Source: Paenilisteria portnoyi
GTDB taxonomy: Bacteria > Bacillota > Bacilli > Lactobacillales > Listeriaceae
Assembly (NCBI RefSeq): GCF_014322795.1
Contig: NZ_JAASTT010000005.1
Location: forward strand, 87,151 to 151,150
Length of the DNA stretch: 64,000 nt
Reading direction: 5' to 3'
This document shows, piece by piece, positions 1 to 8,984 of the stretch (positions are counted from its first letter, which is position 1; each line of letters begins with the position of its first letter). The notes below the pieces were generated by a model. That model did no database searches, was not told the origin of the DNA, and saw nothing but the letters and a program-made list of their open reading frames with translations. Made by a program: the position numbers and the translations under genes.

Positions 1-299
1 GCCTTGCCCGTCACCTTCGCCACAACCTCCTCAAAAGGCACCGTAGCAAACCTCCCACGCGCATAAACCTCCAGCCACCGCTTAAAAGGAATGCTCTTCT
101 TACCAACCAAACTAAATTCCGAAACCCCGAGAAAATTTGCAATATCAGCCAGTCCAGCCTCATCAAATGACCCTAGCGAAAAAGATCCCGTCACCTTCCC
201 ATATGTCCGATATTTCTTCCCAGCAAGCTCGCAAATTTTCACATACGTCTTATTTCCCTTAAAAAAAAGAACAGCCTCATCGAACAGCTTCTGACTCAT
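1..299 (-). CDS. jetD: Wadjet nuclease subunit JetD, N-terminal part
   Basis: About 99 codons can be read from the ATG at 299 to the window edge, where the gene is cut. The N-terminus runs MSQKLFDEAVLFF and continues with a GxVxGSFSLGSFDEAGLADIANFLG-like block that resembles the DUF3323 N-terminal domain of the TIGR02679 family. In known systems JetD carries a Toprim-like nuclease domain and cuts circular DNA found by the JetABC SMC motor. That nuclease domain lies outside the window and cannot be checked. The start overlaps the end of jetC by 23 bases and has a GGAG about 9 bases upstream, which indicates translational coupling. Identity rests mainly on position as the fourth gene of the operon. 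Confidence 0.75.
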   Translation of the reverse strand, partial: MSQKLFDEAVLFFKGNKTYVKICELAGKKYRTYGKVTGSFSLGSFDEAGLADIANFLGVSEFSLVGKKSIPFKRWLEVYARGRFATVPFEEVVAKVTGK

Positions 300-3200
300 C
301 CACTTCTTCTCCAATCTGCACACGCTTATTCCCGTTCCAATGATACGCCAAATACGTGACAAAGTTAGCATTTTTCGGTCTAATAAGCTGGTAAATATTC
401 AAATCCTGCACTGTTGCATAATCACCCCAAAGTGACTGCGAATTAAGAATATAATCAAATCCAAGTTCCTCCGTCGCTTTAAATAATTCCGCAATATTCA
501 GCTCATCAATACCAGCAAAAGCCTCATCCAAAGCAATGATATACGGCGCCATATTCTCCGCGTCCTGATATCTCGAATACACCGCCGTAAATAATGGCAA
601 ATACATCGAAATCGCTTTTTCACCACCACTAAACTGATAGAATTTCGTATTCGATAACTCTCTTTTCGGCTCATTTTCCTTCTTATAACTCAGTTTAAAC
701 TCAAACCACTTACGATAGTCCAGCACATATTTCATCACATCATGAAGCGTCTGAATCTCCTCATCCTTCTCCATCACAACTTTGGCATAATCAATCTTAG
801 AACGGAAATGTTGAATCATCCGCTCCACTTCCGCCTCACTAAGCGTCTGAGGACCTCTACGCAGCAACTCCACAAGATCCTTCGTATGCAGCTCGCCCTC
901 TTGCTCCGCGGCTCTTGCCCTCCATTCAATCGACAAACTAAGCCCCGAAGAATTCTCCTGCCGCTTCAAAATTTGATTCATCTGAATTGCCCATTTCTCC
1001 GCTCGATTAATCAGTTGACGCAAAACATTTCCAATCGAATGAAGCAAAATTTCCTCAAATAGCTTGTGATCCTCCGCTTTCAAATAACCCTCTTGCTCCG
1101 AAATATACAGCTGCAATTCCTCAAGCACCGCAAAAATCGAAGCCCTCCGGTTTTGCTCATCCGCCACATCTAGCAATTGCCGAACCGAGTATTCCCGCCA
1201 TTCCGTAATCATCATTTGTAAATCATCAGGAAACGCTTCTTCCATCCAATTTTCCACTGGCAACATCACCGACTCCTGCAATGTCGGGCTATACTTACTC
1301 AAATCCTGCATCAATTCCACCGTCAAATTAGCCAACCGTTTTCGAGTATTGACTGTCCCATCTTCCTTAAATCGCTCCTGATAATAAAGCGCTAAAGCTG
1401 ACCAATCAGCCGATTCCCCGTCCTCATACCGCGCATATTCCAGCTTGAAAAGTCGCTCCCAAGAAACCGTAATCTGCCCATAAAAATGATTCTCCGTTTG
1501 CAATTTTGCCAGCGACTGATCTGCCGTCCTTAAATCAGCGAGAATATACGGATGCTTATTGCGCAAACTCATTTCCTCCGCCGTCAATGTCGTTTTCTCT
1601 TTCAAACAACTATCGATACGCGCTAATATCTCATGCTCCCCTTCCAATTCCAGCTGAGCCCTAATCGAAGCTAGCGAATCAAGCACCTTCTCCAACTGCC
1701 GCGACCGATCTGAGAGCACCATTTCCTTCTCATCAATCTCCTCACGAATCCCATCTAACCGCAACTCACTATCCACAATATTTCGTTCCGTATGACGCAC
1801 ATTACGACTATTATCCTGCAAATCCCCCAACGCTCCGATATAATCGTTCGCCGATTTCATACTATCCAAAATATCCGCTTCCGTCACTTTAAGCCCATAT
1901 TCCTTTTTCCACTGATTCAACTCTAATTCAATAATGGAATGCGCTTCTTTTTGCTCGACTAATTCTTGTTTTAACGTCTCTAACCGAGCTTCAAATTCCT
2001 GCAGCCTCGCGCGCGTAGCCTTTATTTCCCTATCAGCCACGACCAAATTCGTATCCACCGGTAAGCGAAGTAATGCACTATTTCCCGCCTCAACGCGCTC
2101 CTCAATCTGCTGAATCGAATTCTGCAAGGCTAGCTTCTCCTGCTCTATCACAACAATAGCCGCTTCCAATTTCTCAATTCGCGACTGCCGATAACGCTCC
2201 CGATTCTCACGACCAACATACATCGCCTCATACATCGGCAAACTAGTCCCATCCAAAATTCCAATCCGATAATTACCATCACTCGCAATAACCGTTGCCA
2301 ATTGCGCCACATCAGAATCCACCTCAATCGACTGCAAAACCGCCGCCACATGCGCAGAACTAATCCCATCCCCTATCTCCACAGGATACAAAAAATCCTC
2401 TAACGTTGGCGACAATAGAACCGGATTCGCAATAATTTGCCTGTTCGCCTTTAATTGCAGTGGCTTCTCAGAAACAAGCGCATCCATAATTCCCGCCTGA
2501 TTCAAAGCCCCTTCCAGACGATTTCTCACATCTTGCGGCACATGCTCATGAAAATCAACCAATTCATAAAACGACCAAACCCGTTCCCCAGCCGCTTCAA
2601 GCTCTCGCCGTTCCTCATTCAAAGCAGGCTCACGTTCTGGCTCCGGTATCTCCGTCTGTTGCCAAGACTCCAGCTCTCGCCTCGTTTCCACTAGCAACCC
2701 CTGCTGCATCTCCATTTTATAATTCAAATCCACTTTCTTAAGCTCCAGTTCCCCTTTAAAACGATCCAAAGCCTTCCGAATCGGCTCCAACGCAAGGTAC
2801 AAACTCGGTGTCTCATCATACAATAAATGCAATCTTTGCAATACCTCTTGCCACTCCAAATCAGAAATCGGAAAAATACTCCCCTCTTTCCAACTCAAAA
2901 GCGACATCTCAATCTTCTCCATTTCCACATCAAAAATCCGTAACCAATCCTTCTCTTGAATCAGCTCCGTATCCCGCGCCTTCTCACATTCCCCAACTTT
3001 CCGAGAACTCACCACAAGCGCCGCCAGCAACCGATCCTGCTCCACAATTTTTGCCCGAATATCCGTCAATAAAAGCAAATGATCCCGCGCCTCTTTCGAC
3101 CAATAAGAAAAATCCATTTCCCCGAGCATCCGCGCGTAATCCTCATTCAACGTTTCATGAGCCTTAAAACCACTACCCTGCGCATGATCCTCCAATTCCT

Positions 3201-4383
3201 CCTGCAATTCCCGAATATCCTTTTGCGTCGTCTCCAATTGCATCACAAGCGCTTCCAAAGCCACCTGCTGACTCATCAAATCCCGCTTCTTACGACCAAG
3301 CTGATCTTCCGCGTCTGCCCGCTCCCTCGTAAGCCGACTCTCCAACTCCTCCAGATTTTTGCGCTCCTTCCCCAACATAAACACATTATGCTGCTTCAAA
3401 CTACTTTCTTCCTCGTTCAAAATTACCAATCTATTACGAATCACATGAAGATCCCGCTCAATCTCCTCTTTTTGACTCGTCAATGACTCCTGCTCTCGCT
3501 CCGTCTCCATGAGATCACTTTTTTTCTGCGCCAATTTCTCCTCAACATACAGCCACTTATCAGCGACCTTCGCAAGTACCGCCTGATGATACTTCGAATA
3601 AACATCACCCAACCGCTTCAAAAGATCAAACTCCTGTTTCGCCTGCAACAACTGCCCTTGCGCCACGTCAATATTTTCGAGCGAATCCGACACAGAATGC
3701 AGCGTATCATCTTTGAGCGGCGGCAACGCATCCTCAAGCAAACTATAAATAACCGTCGGCGTAAAATCCTTCGACAACTTCGGTTTCCGCAATTCCACCA
3801 ACAAATTAACCATATCCTCAAAAGCATCCATCGTTTCAAACCCAAATAAAAAGCGATTCACAAGCTCAGCATACTCCCGCCTCGTCTGAACAACAAAACC
3901 ACCGCCAGCCACAACATTCTCCAACTGTTTACGCGAAAGTGGCCGCTTCGAATCCCCCTCTTTTTTCAAGAGCTCAATATCCGTCCCAATCCGTCTACCA
4001 TCCGTAATCACAAAATACCATTTCGTCGGCTTATTATCACGCCTCGCCTGAATCCCAATCCCCGTCGTAATATACTTCTCCATACCCGCGCTCTTATACT
4101 CCAACATCAAATAGCCTGTGCGCTCCTCATACGTCGAAATATCTTTTTCCCCAAGCAAATAATCCTCAATCTTCCGCGCCCCTGATCCAAACGGGTCCAG
4201 TCGCGTCGGATTTGTTTTCCCATCCAAAAGCATCGGCAAAAGGCTCGCCGTCGTCACCGATTTCCCCGAACCATTAGACCCCCGCAACAACATCTTCCCA
4301 TCTGAAAAATCAAAGTACGTCTCATCATAATACCAATAATTAAAAATCCCAGCCCGATTTAAATGCCACTTTGCCTCACTCAT
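277..4383 (-). CDS. jetC: Wadjet SMC-like ATPase JetC
   Basis: This 1368-residue SMC/MukB-like protein is the motor of a Wadjet plasmid-defence complex. A Walker A motif (GSNGSGKS) lies near residue 35, the middle is long Glu/Lys/Leu-rich coiled coil, and near the C-terminus come the ABC signature FSGGEKA and the Walker B stretch YIIALDEAFAGID. This arrangement and size fit the TIGR02680 family, which occurs next to TIGR02677, TIGR02678 and TIGR02679 proteins. Known Wadjet complexes extrude DNA loops and cleave small circular plasmids. The ATG overlaps the stop of jetB (ATGA), so the genes are translationally coupled. A hand comparison cannot settle the Wadjet subtype. Confidence 0.93.
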   Translation of the reverse strand: MSEAKWHLNRAGIFNYWYYDETYFDFSDGKMLLRGSNGSGKSVTTASLLPMLLDGKTNPTRLDPFGSGARKIEDYLLGEKDISTYEERTGYLMLEYKSAGMEKYITTGIGIQARRDNKPTKWYFVITDGRRIGTDIELLKKEGDSKRPLSRKQLENVVAGGGFVVQTRREYAELVNRFLFGFETMDAFEDMVNLLVELRKPKLSKDFTPTVIYSLLEDALPPLKDDTLHSVSDSLENIDVAQGQLLQAKQEFDLLKRLGDVYSKYHQAVLAKVADKWLYVEEKLAQKKSDLMETEREQESLTSQKEEIERDLHVIRNRLVILNEEESSLKQHNVFMLGKERKNLEELESRLTRERADAEDQLGRKKRDLMSQQVALEALVMQLETTQKDIRELQEELEDHAQGSGFKAHETLNEDYARMLGEMDFSYWSKEARDHLLLLTDIRAKIVEQDRLLAALVVSSRKVGECEKARDTELIQEKDWLRIFDVEMEKIEMSLLSWKEGSIFPISDLEWQEVLQRLHLLYDETPSLYLALEPIRKALDRFKGELELKKVDLNYKMEMQQGLLVETRRELESWQQTEIPEPEREPALNEERRELEAAGERVWSFYELVDFHEHVPQDVRNRLEGALNQAGIMDALVSEKPLQLKANRQIIANPVLLSPTLEDFLYPVEIGDGISSAHVAAVLQSIEVDSDVAQLATVIASDGNYRIGILDGTSLPMYEAMYVGRENRERYRQSRIEKLEAAIVVIEQEKLALQNSIQQIEERVEAGNSALLRLPVDTNLVVADREIKATRARLQEFEARLETLKQELVEQKEAHSIIELELNQWKKEYGLKVTEADILDSMKSANDYIGALGDLQDNSRNVRHTERNIVDSELRLDGIREEIDEKEMVLSDRSRQLEKVLDSLASIRAQLELEGEHEILARIDSCLKEKTTLTAEEMSLRNKHPYILADLRTADQSLAKLQTENHFYGQITVSWERLFKLEYARYEDGESADWSALALYYQERFKEDGTVNTRKRLANLTVELMQDLSKYSPTLQESVMLPVENWMEEAFPDDLQMMITEWREYSVRQLLDVADEQNRRASIFAVLEELQLYISEQEGYLKAEDHKLFEEILLHSIGNVLRQLINRAEKWAIQMNQILKRQENSSGLSLSIEWRARAAEQEGELHTKDLVELLRRGPQTLSEAEVERMIQHFRSKIDYAKVVMEKDEEIQTLHDVMKYVLDYRKWFEFKLSYKKENEPKRELSNTKFYQFSGGEKAISMYLPLFTAVYSRYQDAENMAPYIIALDEAFAGIDELNIAELFKATEELGFDYILNSQSLWGDYATVQDLNIYQLIRPKNANFVTYLAYHWNGNKRVQIGEEVDESEAVR

Positions 4384-5516
4384 TTCTCCACCTCTTCCTT
4401 CCCATTCAAACTATATTTCCCAGCAAACCTCGCAAAAGTCGGATAAATACAAATCCCCGTCACTTCTCGCTCCAAAAATCCCCACGACTTGCCATGTTGC
4501 ACAATCGCTACTTCCAAAGCATCCTTCTTTTTATCCCGATATTCCTTGGACCAGCCAAATTGAAATATCGCAATTAACTCATCCAGTAAACCATCCCACT
4601 GCCCCGTCGACAAATGTATCTCCCCATGCGCATCCACAGAAAAATCCTTCTTCCGCACCAAAGCCATTAAATGTAGCAAAATATCATCCAGCGCCTTGTT
4701 CGACGGAAACGACACACTTTTCGCCTTATTCTCATGCATCACCAACATCGCAACATCCTTATACAACTCCAAGTGATACTCCGAATACCGCTCCGCAAAA
4801 TGCTCAATCGACGGACGCTGGTTTCGTATGTAATAAAAATCCGCCTCACTCACTTCCCCGCGCAATAACTGCGGCTGCATAAACAACTTCTTATACACCA
4901 AATGACGTTGCGCATTCTCACTGTCCAGTGTCTCATCCTCTATCAAATCCGACCAATGCGCATAATCATAAATATTTTGAGGATACGGCCGCATAAAATA
5001 ACGCGCATAAACCGTCGTCACATAAAGCACTTCCGCATCTTCCTCAAACAAAAACCGCTTCATATCGCCATCAATCGTCTCAATCAAATGCAAATCCAAC
5101 ATCTTCTTAATAACCCGAATCAACGACTTACGATGATTATAATTCAACCAATCCACTTTCGGCGTCCCCGGATAACTCTCCAATATCTCCTCACAAATAT
5201 GACTCAACAAAAAATACTCCTTAATATCCTTCTCCTCAAAAAACGCGAGACCACAGCAAAACAACGCATAATCCATCGGCTCCTCAAACGACAGCATCCC
5301 CATCCAAGCTTCAGGCTCCACAGGGATTTTCTCCAACTTAATAAAATCCGTATGAAAATACACCCGCCATCCAAATTTATCCGAAATAATCTGACGCAAA
5401 TCCTTCTCCATACTACGCAAAAACTGATATTCCTTAGGCGAAACACTCCGTAACACCCAATAATTATCCATCAAAAGCTGCAATCCGTCCTTTAACTTAT
5501 CATCTTTCGTTAACAT
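4380..5516 (-). CDS. jetB: Wadjet subunit JetB
   Basis: This is a 378-residue soluble protein read from the ATG at 5516 (MLTKDDKLKDGLQLL). The open frame extends further upstream, but those codons lie inside jetA and lack a ribosome binding site. It matches what I know of the DUF2398/TIGR02678 family, the kite-like subunit that binds the kleisin JetA near the SMC heads. It overlaps jetA by 17 bases and jetC by 4. No catalytic motif is visible, as expected for a structural subunit. Assignment depends on both sequence flavour and its position between jetA and jetC. Confidence 0.82.
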   Translation of the reverse strand: MLTKDDKLKDGLQLLMDNYWVLRSVSPKEYQFLRSMEKDLRQIISDKFGWRVYFHTDFIKLEKIPVEPEAWMGMLSFEEPMDYALFCCGLAFFEEKDIKEYFLLSHICEEILESYPGTPKVDWLNYNHRKSLIRVIKKMLDLHLIETIDGDMKRFLFEEDAEVLYVTTVYARYFMRPYPQNIYDYAHWSDLIEDETLDSENAQRHLVYKKLFMQPQLLRGEVSEADFYYIRNQRPSIEHFAERYSEYHLELYKDVAMLVMHENKAKSVSFPSNKALDDILLHLMALVRKKDFSVDAHGEIHLSTGQWDGLLDELIAIFQFGWSKEYRDKKKDALEVAIVQHGKSWGFLEREVTGICIYPTFARFAGKYSLNGKEEVEK

Positions 5517-7005
5517 CGATGTCACCATCCTCAAATGTAAAAGTGATTTTTGGTATCTCCATAACGCCATCATCCGATTCGATTTTTATCCGTTCACTCT
5601 CATCCACACGAACCCTCACCCGATTTCCAAACTCCGTAAGCACAACCTTAGATTCCTCCAACATCGCTTGCGAAACCCAGCCTAGCAGAACCTTACGCAC
5701 ACTCGTATCCACATAAGTCAGCACACTTAAATCAATTTCACCATCCCGAACATACCCGAGCATCTTCGCCTCTGTATTTTTCAACGCTTGTAAATACGCC
5801 TCTTTCGCCGCCTCTTTCTCCTCCGTATTCAACGTAAAACTAGTCGGCTTCGTTCGCTCACGATACCCCTGCACACGCGGTTTAAGCAGTTTCCAATCCG
5901 GTTCCGTCTCCCAAATTTCCCGGTAAGCCCCAGAACCCGTTTCCGGAGTCACAACATAATGACGTACTTCCGGCAATCCAAAAACAATCGCCGATAACTC
6001 ATGCGCCCGCTCTATATCCGCCTCCTCCGCAAACCATTTCGCAATGTGCAAATAATCCCGCTTCCGACTAATATGCTGCTGATGCCGTTCCCCCAAACGC
6101 TTAATATTCCGCGTTATTTTCTTGATCGTATCATCCGTACGCGCTTGCAAAATACTATACTCACACAGATTTCCGTCTCGATCCAAGAACCACATCACAA
6201 AACTATCCCATATTTCAAATAACTCCTCTTTCTTCTCCTCCACATTAGGTACAATTTCCTCAAAACGAGGCGCAAAATCTGGTTTCTGACTAATTTCATC
6301 AAACATCCTGTCCAATTCATCCCGATCCAAATCCAACAAAATAGCTTGAATCTTTAATGCCGTCTGATGCGAACCCACAATAAAATCGCGTAAATAAGCC
6401 ACAAACCGATCCTTATACACCAAAAAGTTATCCTTTTGCATATTCTCTTCCGCATTCGCACTACTCACATACGCCAAATAATCCGCCGTATTCGTTCGTA
6501 TCGTCGAAAACAAATCAATCATATCCTGCCACTTCTCCAAAATCGGCACATCATCCTGGCTCAAAAAAGCACGCAACGCAAGCAACAACTTCTCAAATGG
6601 ACGTTTATCAAGCGACCCCTGAAACTCATCACCAGACTGCTCCAATCCCGCCAACATCCGCTCAATCTGTACCGTATAAGGCGCAATCTGATAACGAAAA
6701 GACTTCTTATTAAACTCCATAATCGTCTTCGGATTCCGAACTTCTTGACGTGGCGTAATATTTCCCCACCTCACCAATGCCGCTAAATCCTGCTCTAACT
6801 CCGCATCCTTATACTCCTCCATACCTTCCACCGACCGCACATGCCATAAGATATCATTCGGATACAAATAATCCCGCATCCGCTCATGCTCCACAAAAAA
6901 ATAACGCAAAATAATCCGATAGCGATGCACATTCTGGTCCGCCACCAAATAAGAAGCCTCACTAATTTTTCGGTAATCCTCTAAGTTTTTCGAGATTCTG
7001 CCCAT
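5500..7005 (-). CDS. jetA: Wadjet kleisin-like subunit JetA
   Basis: A 501-residue protein starting at the ATG at 7005 (MGRISKNLEDYRKISEASY). The frame is open further upstream to 7287, but that extension runs antisense into mntH and is hydrophobic and implausible. A GGTGG-type binding site precedes the chosen ATG. The early block with YLVADQNVHRYRIILRYFF resembles the DUF2397/TIGR02677 family. In Wadjet it is the kleisin that bridges the two JetC heads. It is the first gene of the operon jetA-jetB-jetC-jetD, all overlapping, so one promoter upstream of 7005 probably serves all four. The operon is divergent from mntH. Confidence 0.85.
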   Translation of the reverse strand: MGRISKNLEDYRKISEASYLVADQNVHRYRIILRYFFVEHERMRDYLYPNDILWHVRSVEGMEEYKDAELEQDLAALVRWGNITPRQEVRNPKTIMEFNKKSFRYQIAPYTVQIERMLAGLEQSGDEFQGSLDKRPFEKLLLALRAFLSQDDVPILEKWQDMIDLFSTIRTNTADYLAYVSSANAEENMQKDNFLVYKDRFVAYLRDFIVGSHQTALKIQAILLDLDRDELDRMFDEISQKPDFAPRFEEIVPNVEEKKEELFEIWDSFVMWFLDRDGNLCEYSILQARTDDTIKKITRNIKRLGERHQQHISRKRDYLHIAKWFAEEADIERAHELSAIVFGLPEVRHYVVTPETGSGAYREIWETEPDWKLLKPRVQGYRERTKPTSFTLNTEEKEAAKEAYLQALKNTEAKMLGYVRDGEIDLSVLTYVDTSVRKVLLGWVSQAMLEESKVVLTEFGNRVRVRVDESERIKIESDDGVMEIPKITFTFEDGDIDVNER

Positions 7006-7096
7006 TCCATCACCCACCGTTTTCTTAAATTTTAACATATATCTTCTACTAATACACAAAGTCCCAAAATATTTCATAAATTCATGACCAAAAAGC

Positions 7097-7147
7097 TTGC
7101 AAAATCCCTCTATCTGCATTAAACTAAATTTGTTGCACGAAGGAAAC
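7097..7147 (+). promoter_or_regulatory. mntH promoter with MntR-like box
   Basis: A -35 TTGCAA (7097-7102) and a -10 TAAACT (7120-7125) are separated by 17 bases. Just downstream, 7132-7147 reads GTTGCACGAAGGAAAC, which agrees at 12 of 16 places with the MntR box I recall from Bacillus mntH (TTTGCCTTAAGGAAAC). An operator at the start site of a manganese importer fits repression by Mn-loaded MntR. The match is by eye only. Confidence 0.55.
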
Positions 7148-7165
7148 ATTGAGAGGATTTTGACC

Positions 7166-8536
7166 ATGACTGATAAAAAAGAAAAGAAAAAAATAATCCA
7201 ACATACCCCACCCAACGGTTCAAGTTTGGGAGAAATAAATAATAGCGTCAGCATCCCTAAAAACGGCGGATTCTGGCGTAAACTCATCGCCTATTCAGGT
7301 CCCGGCGCGCTCGTCGCAGTTGGCTACATGGATCCCGGTAACTGGATCACATCCATTCAAGGTGGGTCCCAATACGGCTATCTACTCCTCAGCGTCATCC
7401 TAATGTCCAGCCTTATCGCGATGCTCCTACAAAGCATGTGCGCCAGACTCGGCATCGTTACAGGTCTCGATCTAGCCCAAGCCACCCGTCTAAAAACCGG
7501 TAAAAAAGGCGGCTTTGCCCTGTGGATCGTAGCCGAACTCGCCATCATGGCAACAGATATCGCCGAAGTCATCGGTAGCGCCGTAGCCCTAAACCTGCTA
7601 TTTGGCATACCACTCATACTTGGCGTCATCATCACCGTGCTCGACGTCTTCCTACTTCTCGTACTAGCCAAATTCGGCTTCCGAAAAATCGAAGCCATCG
7701 TCGTCACACTAATCATCACGGTACTTGTAATCTTCCTATATGAAGTCATCCTATCCGACCCAAACATGTCCGACATGCTCGGCGGCTTCATCCCACAAAA
7801 ACAAGTCATCACAGACAAAGGCGCACTATTCCTGGCACTCGGCATCATCGGCGCGACCGTCATGCCACATAACCTATACCTACACTCATCCATTGTCCAA
7901 GCCAGAAAATACGACCGCAACGACAAAAAATCACTAAAAGAAGCCATCAAATTTTCGACAATCGATTCCAACATCCAGCTAACCGCAGCATTCGTCGTCA
8001 ACTGCTTACTTTTAATACTCGGTGCCGCCCTATTCTTCGGGCAAGACACCAGCAACCTAGGCCAATTCACACAACTCTATGATGCCCTACAAAACAATGC
8101 TATCGTTGGGGCCATCGCGAGTCCCGTCCTCAGCGTTCTCTTCGCTGTCGCCCTACTCGCATCCGGACAAAACGCCACCATCACAGGCACACTAACCGGC
8201 CAAATCGTCATGGAAGGCTTCATCCATATGAAACTACCCGTCTGGATTCGTCGACTTATCACACGCGTACTCGCCATCATCCCAGTCATCATCTGCATCG
8301 TAATCTACGGCGACCAAGAAAACGCAGTCGAGCAACTTCTAATCTACACCCAAGTATTCCTAAGCGTCGCCCTACCATTCTCCATGATTCCACTCACCAT
8401 CTTCACCAGCAGCAAAAAACTAATGGGCGATTTCAAAAACCACCTATGGGTCACAATTCTAGCATGGATCATAACCGTTGTCCTGAGTGTCCTCAACATC
8501 CAGCTAATCATCCAAACACTCTCAGGAATCGGCTGA
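7166..8536 (+). CDS. mntH: Nramp-type Mn2+/H+ symporter MntH
   Basis: This 456-residue multi-span membrane protein imports Mn2+ (and possibly other divalent metals) with protons. The first helix contains the Nramp signature DPGNW and the sixth contains MPHNLYLHS; together these supply the Asp, Asn, Ala and Met metal ligands known for the family. The ATG at 7166 has GAGAGG nine bases upstream. Codons upstream to 7097 overlap the promoter and are not used. It is a single-gene unit ending in its own terminator. A candidate MntR box precedes it. Listeria mntH usually lies elsewhere in the genome, so its place beside Wadjet suggests rearrangement or gain. Confidence 0.93.
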   Translation: MTDKKEKKKIIQHTPPNGSSLGEINNSVSIPKNGGFWRKLIAYSGPGALVAVGYMDPGNWITSIQGGSQYGYLLLSVILMSSLIAMLLQSMCARLGIVTGLDLAQATRLKTGKKGGFALWIVAELAIMATDIAEVIGSAVALNLLFGIPLILGVIITVLDVFLLLVLAKFGFRKIEAIVVTLIITVLVIFLYEVILSDPNMSDMLGGFIPQKQVITDKGALFLALGIIGATVMPHNLYLHSSIVQARKYDRNDKKSLKEAIKFSTIDSNIQLTAAFVVNCLLLILGAALFFGQDTSNLGQFTQLYDALQNNAIVGAIASPVLSVLFAVALLASGQNATITGTLTGQIVMEGFIHMKLPVWIRRLITRVLAIIPVIICIVIYGDQENAVEQLLIYTQVFLSVALPFSMIPLTIFTSSKKLMGDFKNHLWVTILAWIITVVLSVLNIQLIIQTLSGIG

Positions 8537-8538
8537 TA

Positions 8539-8586
8539 AAAAAATCCAGAGTCACTCTAAATCTGAGTCGGCTCTGGATTTTTTTG
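8539..8586 (+). terminator. Intrinsic terminator of mntH
   Basis: The stem AATCCAGAG ... CTCTGGATT is followed by a run of T. It lies directly after the mntH stop codon. Confidence 0.88.
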
Positions 8587-8896
8587 TATTGTATAAAATC
8601 GAAAAAAGCCGCGACACAAGGCCACAGCTTTTTTCAGCGCAATCAAAAGGAGAAATTCACACAATCAAATAAAGGGGGTATTTGTATTGTGATTTATTTC
8701 ACGTCATTAATATACCACATCCAAATAAATAATTCAACATTTCACAAACTTTATTTTTATAATATATCTTTTCATCTCCATCCAGATAATCCTCATTCGC
8801 AAATAAAAATAGACATTAACAAAGAATAACTCGCATATCTACACAAATTCCCCATAAAACCCGCGTTTTCCTCACCCTAAAACCAATTAAATAACA
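8587..8896. other. AT-rich intergenic stretch, no convincing gene
   Basis: The stretch contains AAAGGGGG at about 8672 followed by a GTG that opens a 46-codon frame ending near 8829. Spacing is long and the peptide resembles nothing I know, so I do not call it. A weak inverted repeat (AAAAAGC ... GCTTTTTT, 8604-8634) may be a second terminator. Confidence 0.4.
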
Positions 8897-8928
8897 AAAT
8901 AGGATTCTCATTCAAGAACCCTATTTTA
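8897..8928 (-). terminator. Terminator of pepF
   Basis: On the minus strand AAAATAGG(G)TTCT pairs with AGAA(T)CCTATTTT around a short loop and runs into T-rich sequence, some 60 bases after the pepF stop. Confidence 0.7.
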
Positions 8929-8984
8929 TCACTAACAAAAATATAAATTTATTTTCTAAATCAATTACTTTTCACAATCCTACC

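Noticed and set aside
7006..7287. Upstream extension of jetA by 94 codons
   Set aside because: It would run antisense through the mntH promoter and start, gives an implausible hydrophobic N-terminus, and a good ATG with a binding site exists at 7005.
8690..8829. A 46-codon frame starting with GTG after AAAGGGGG
   Set aside because: The spacing to the binding site is too long, the peptide is low in complexity and nothing similar comes to mind.
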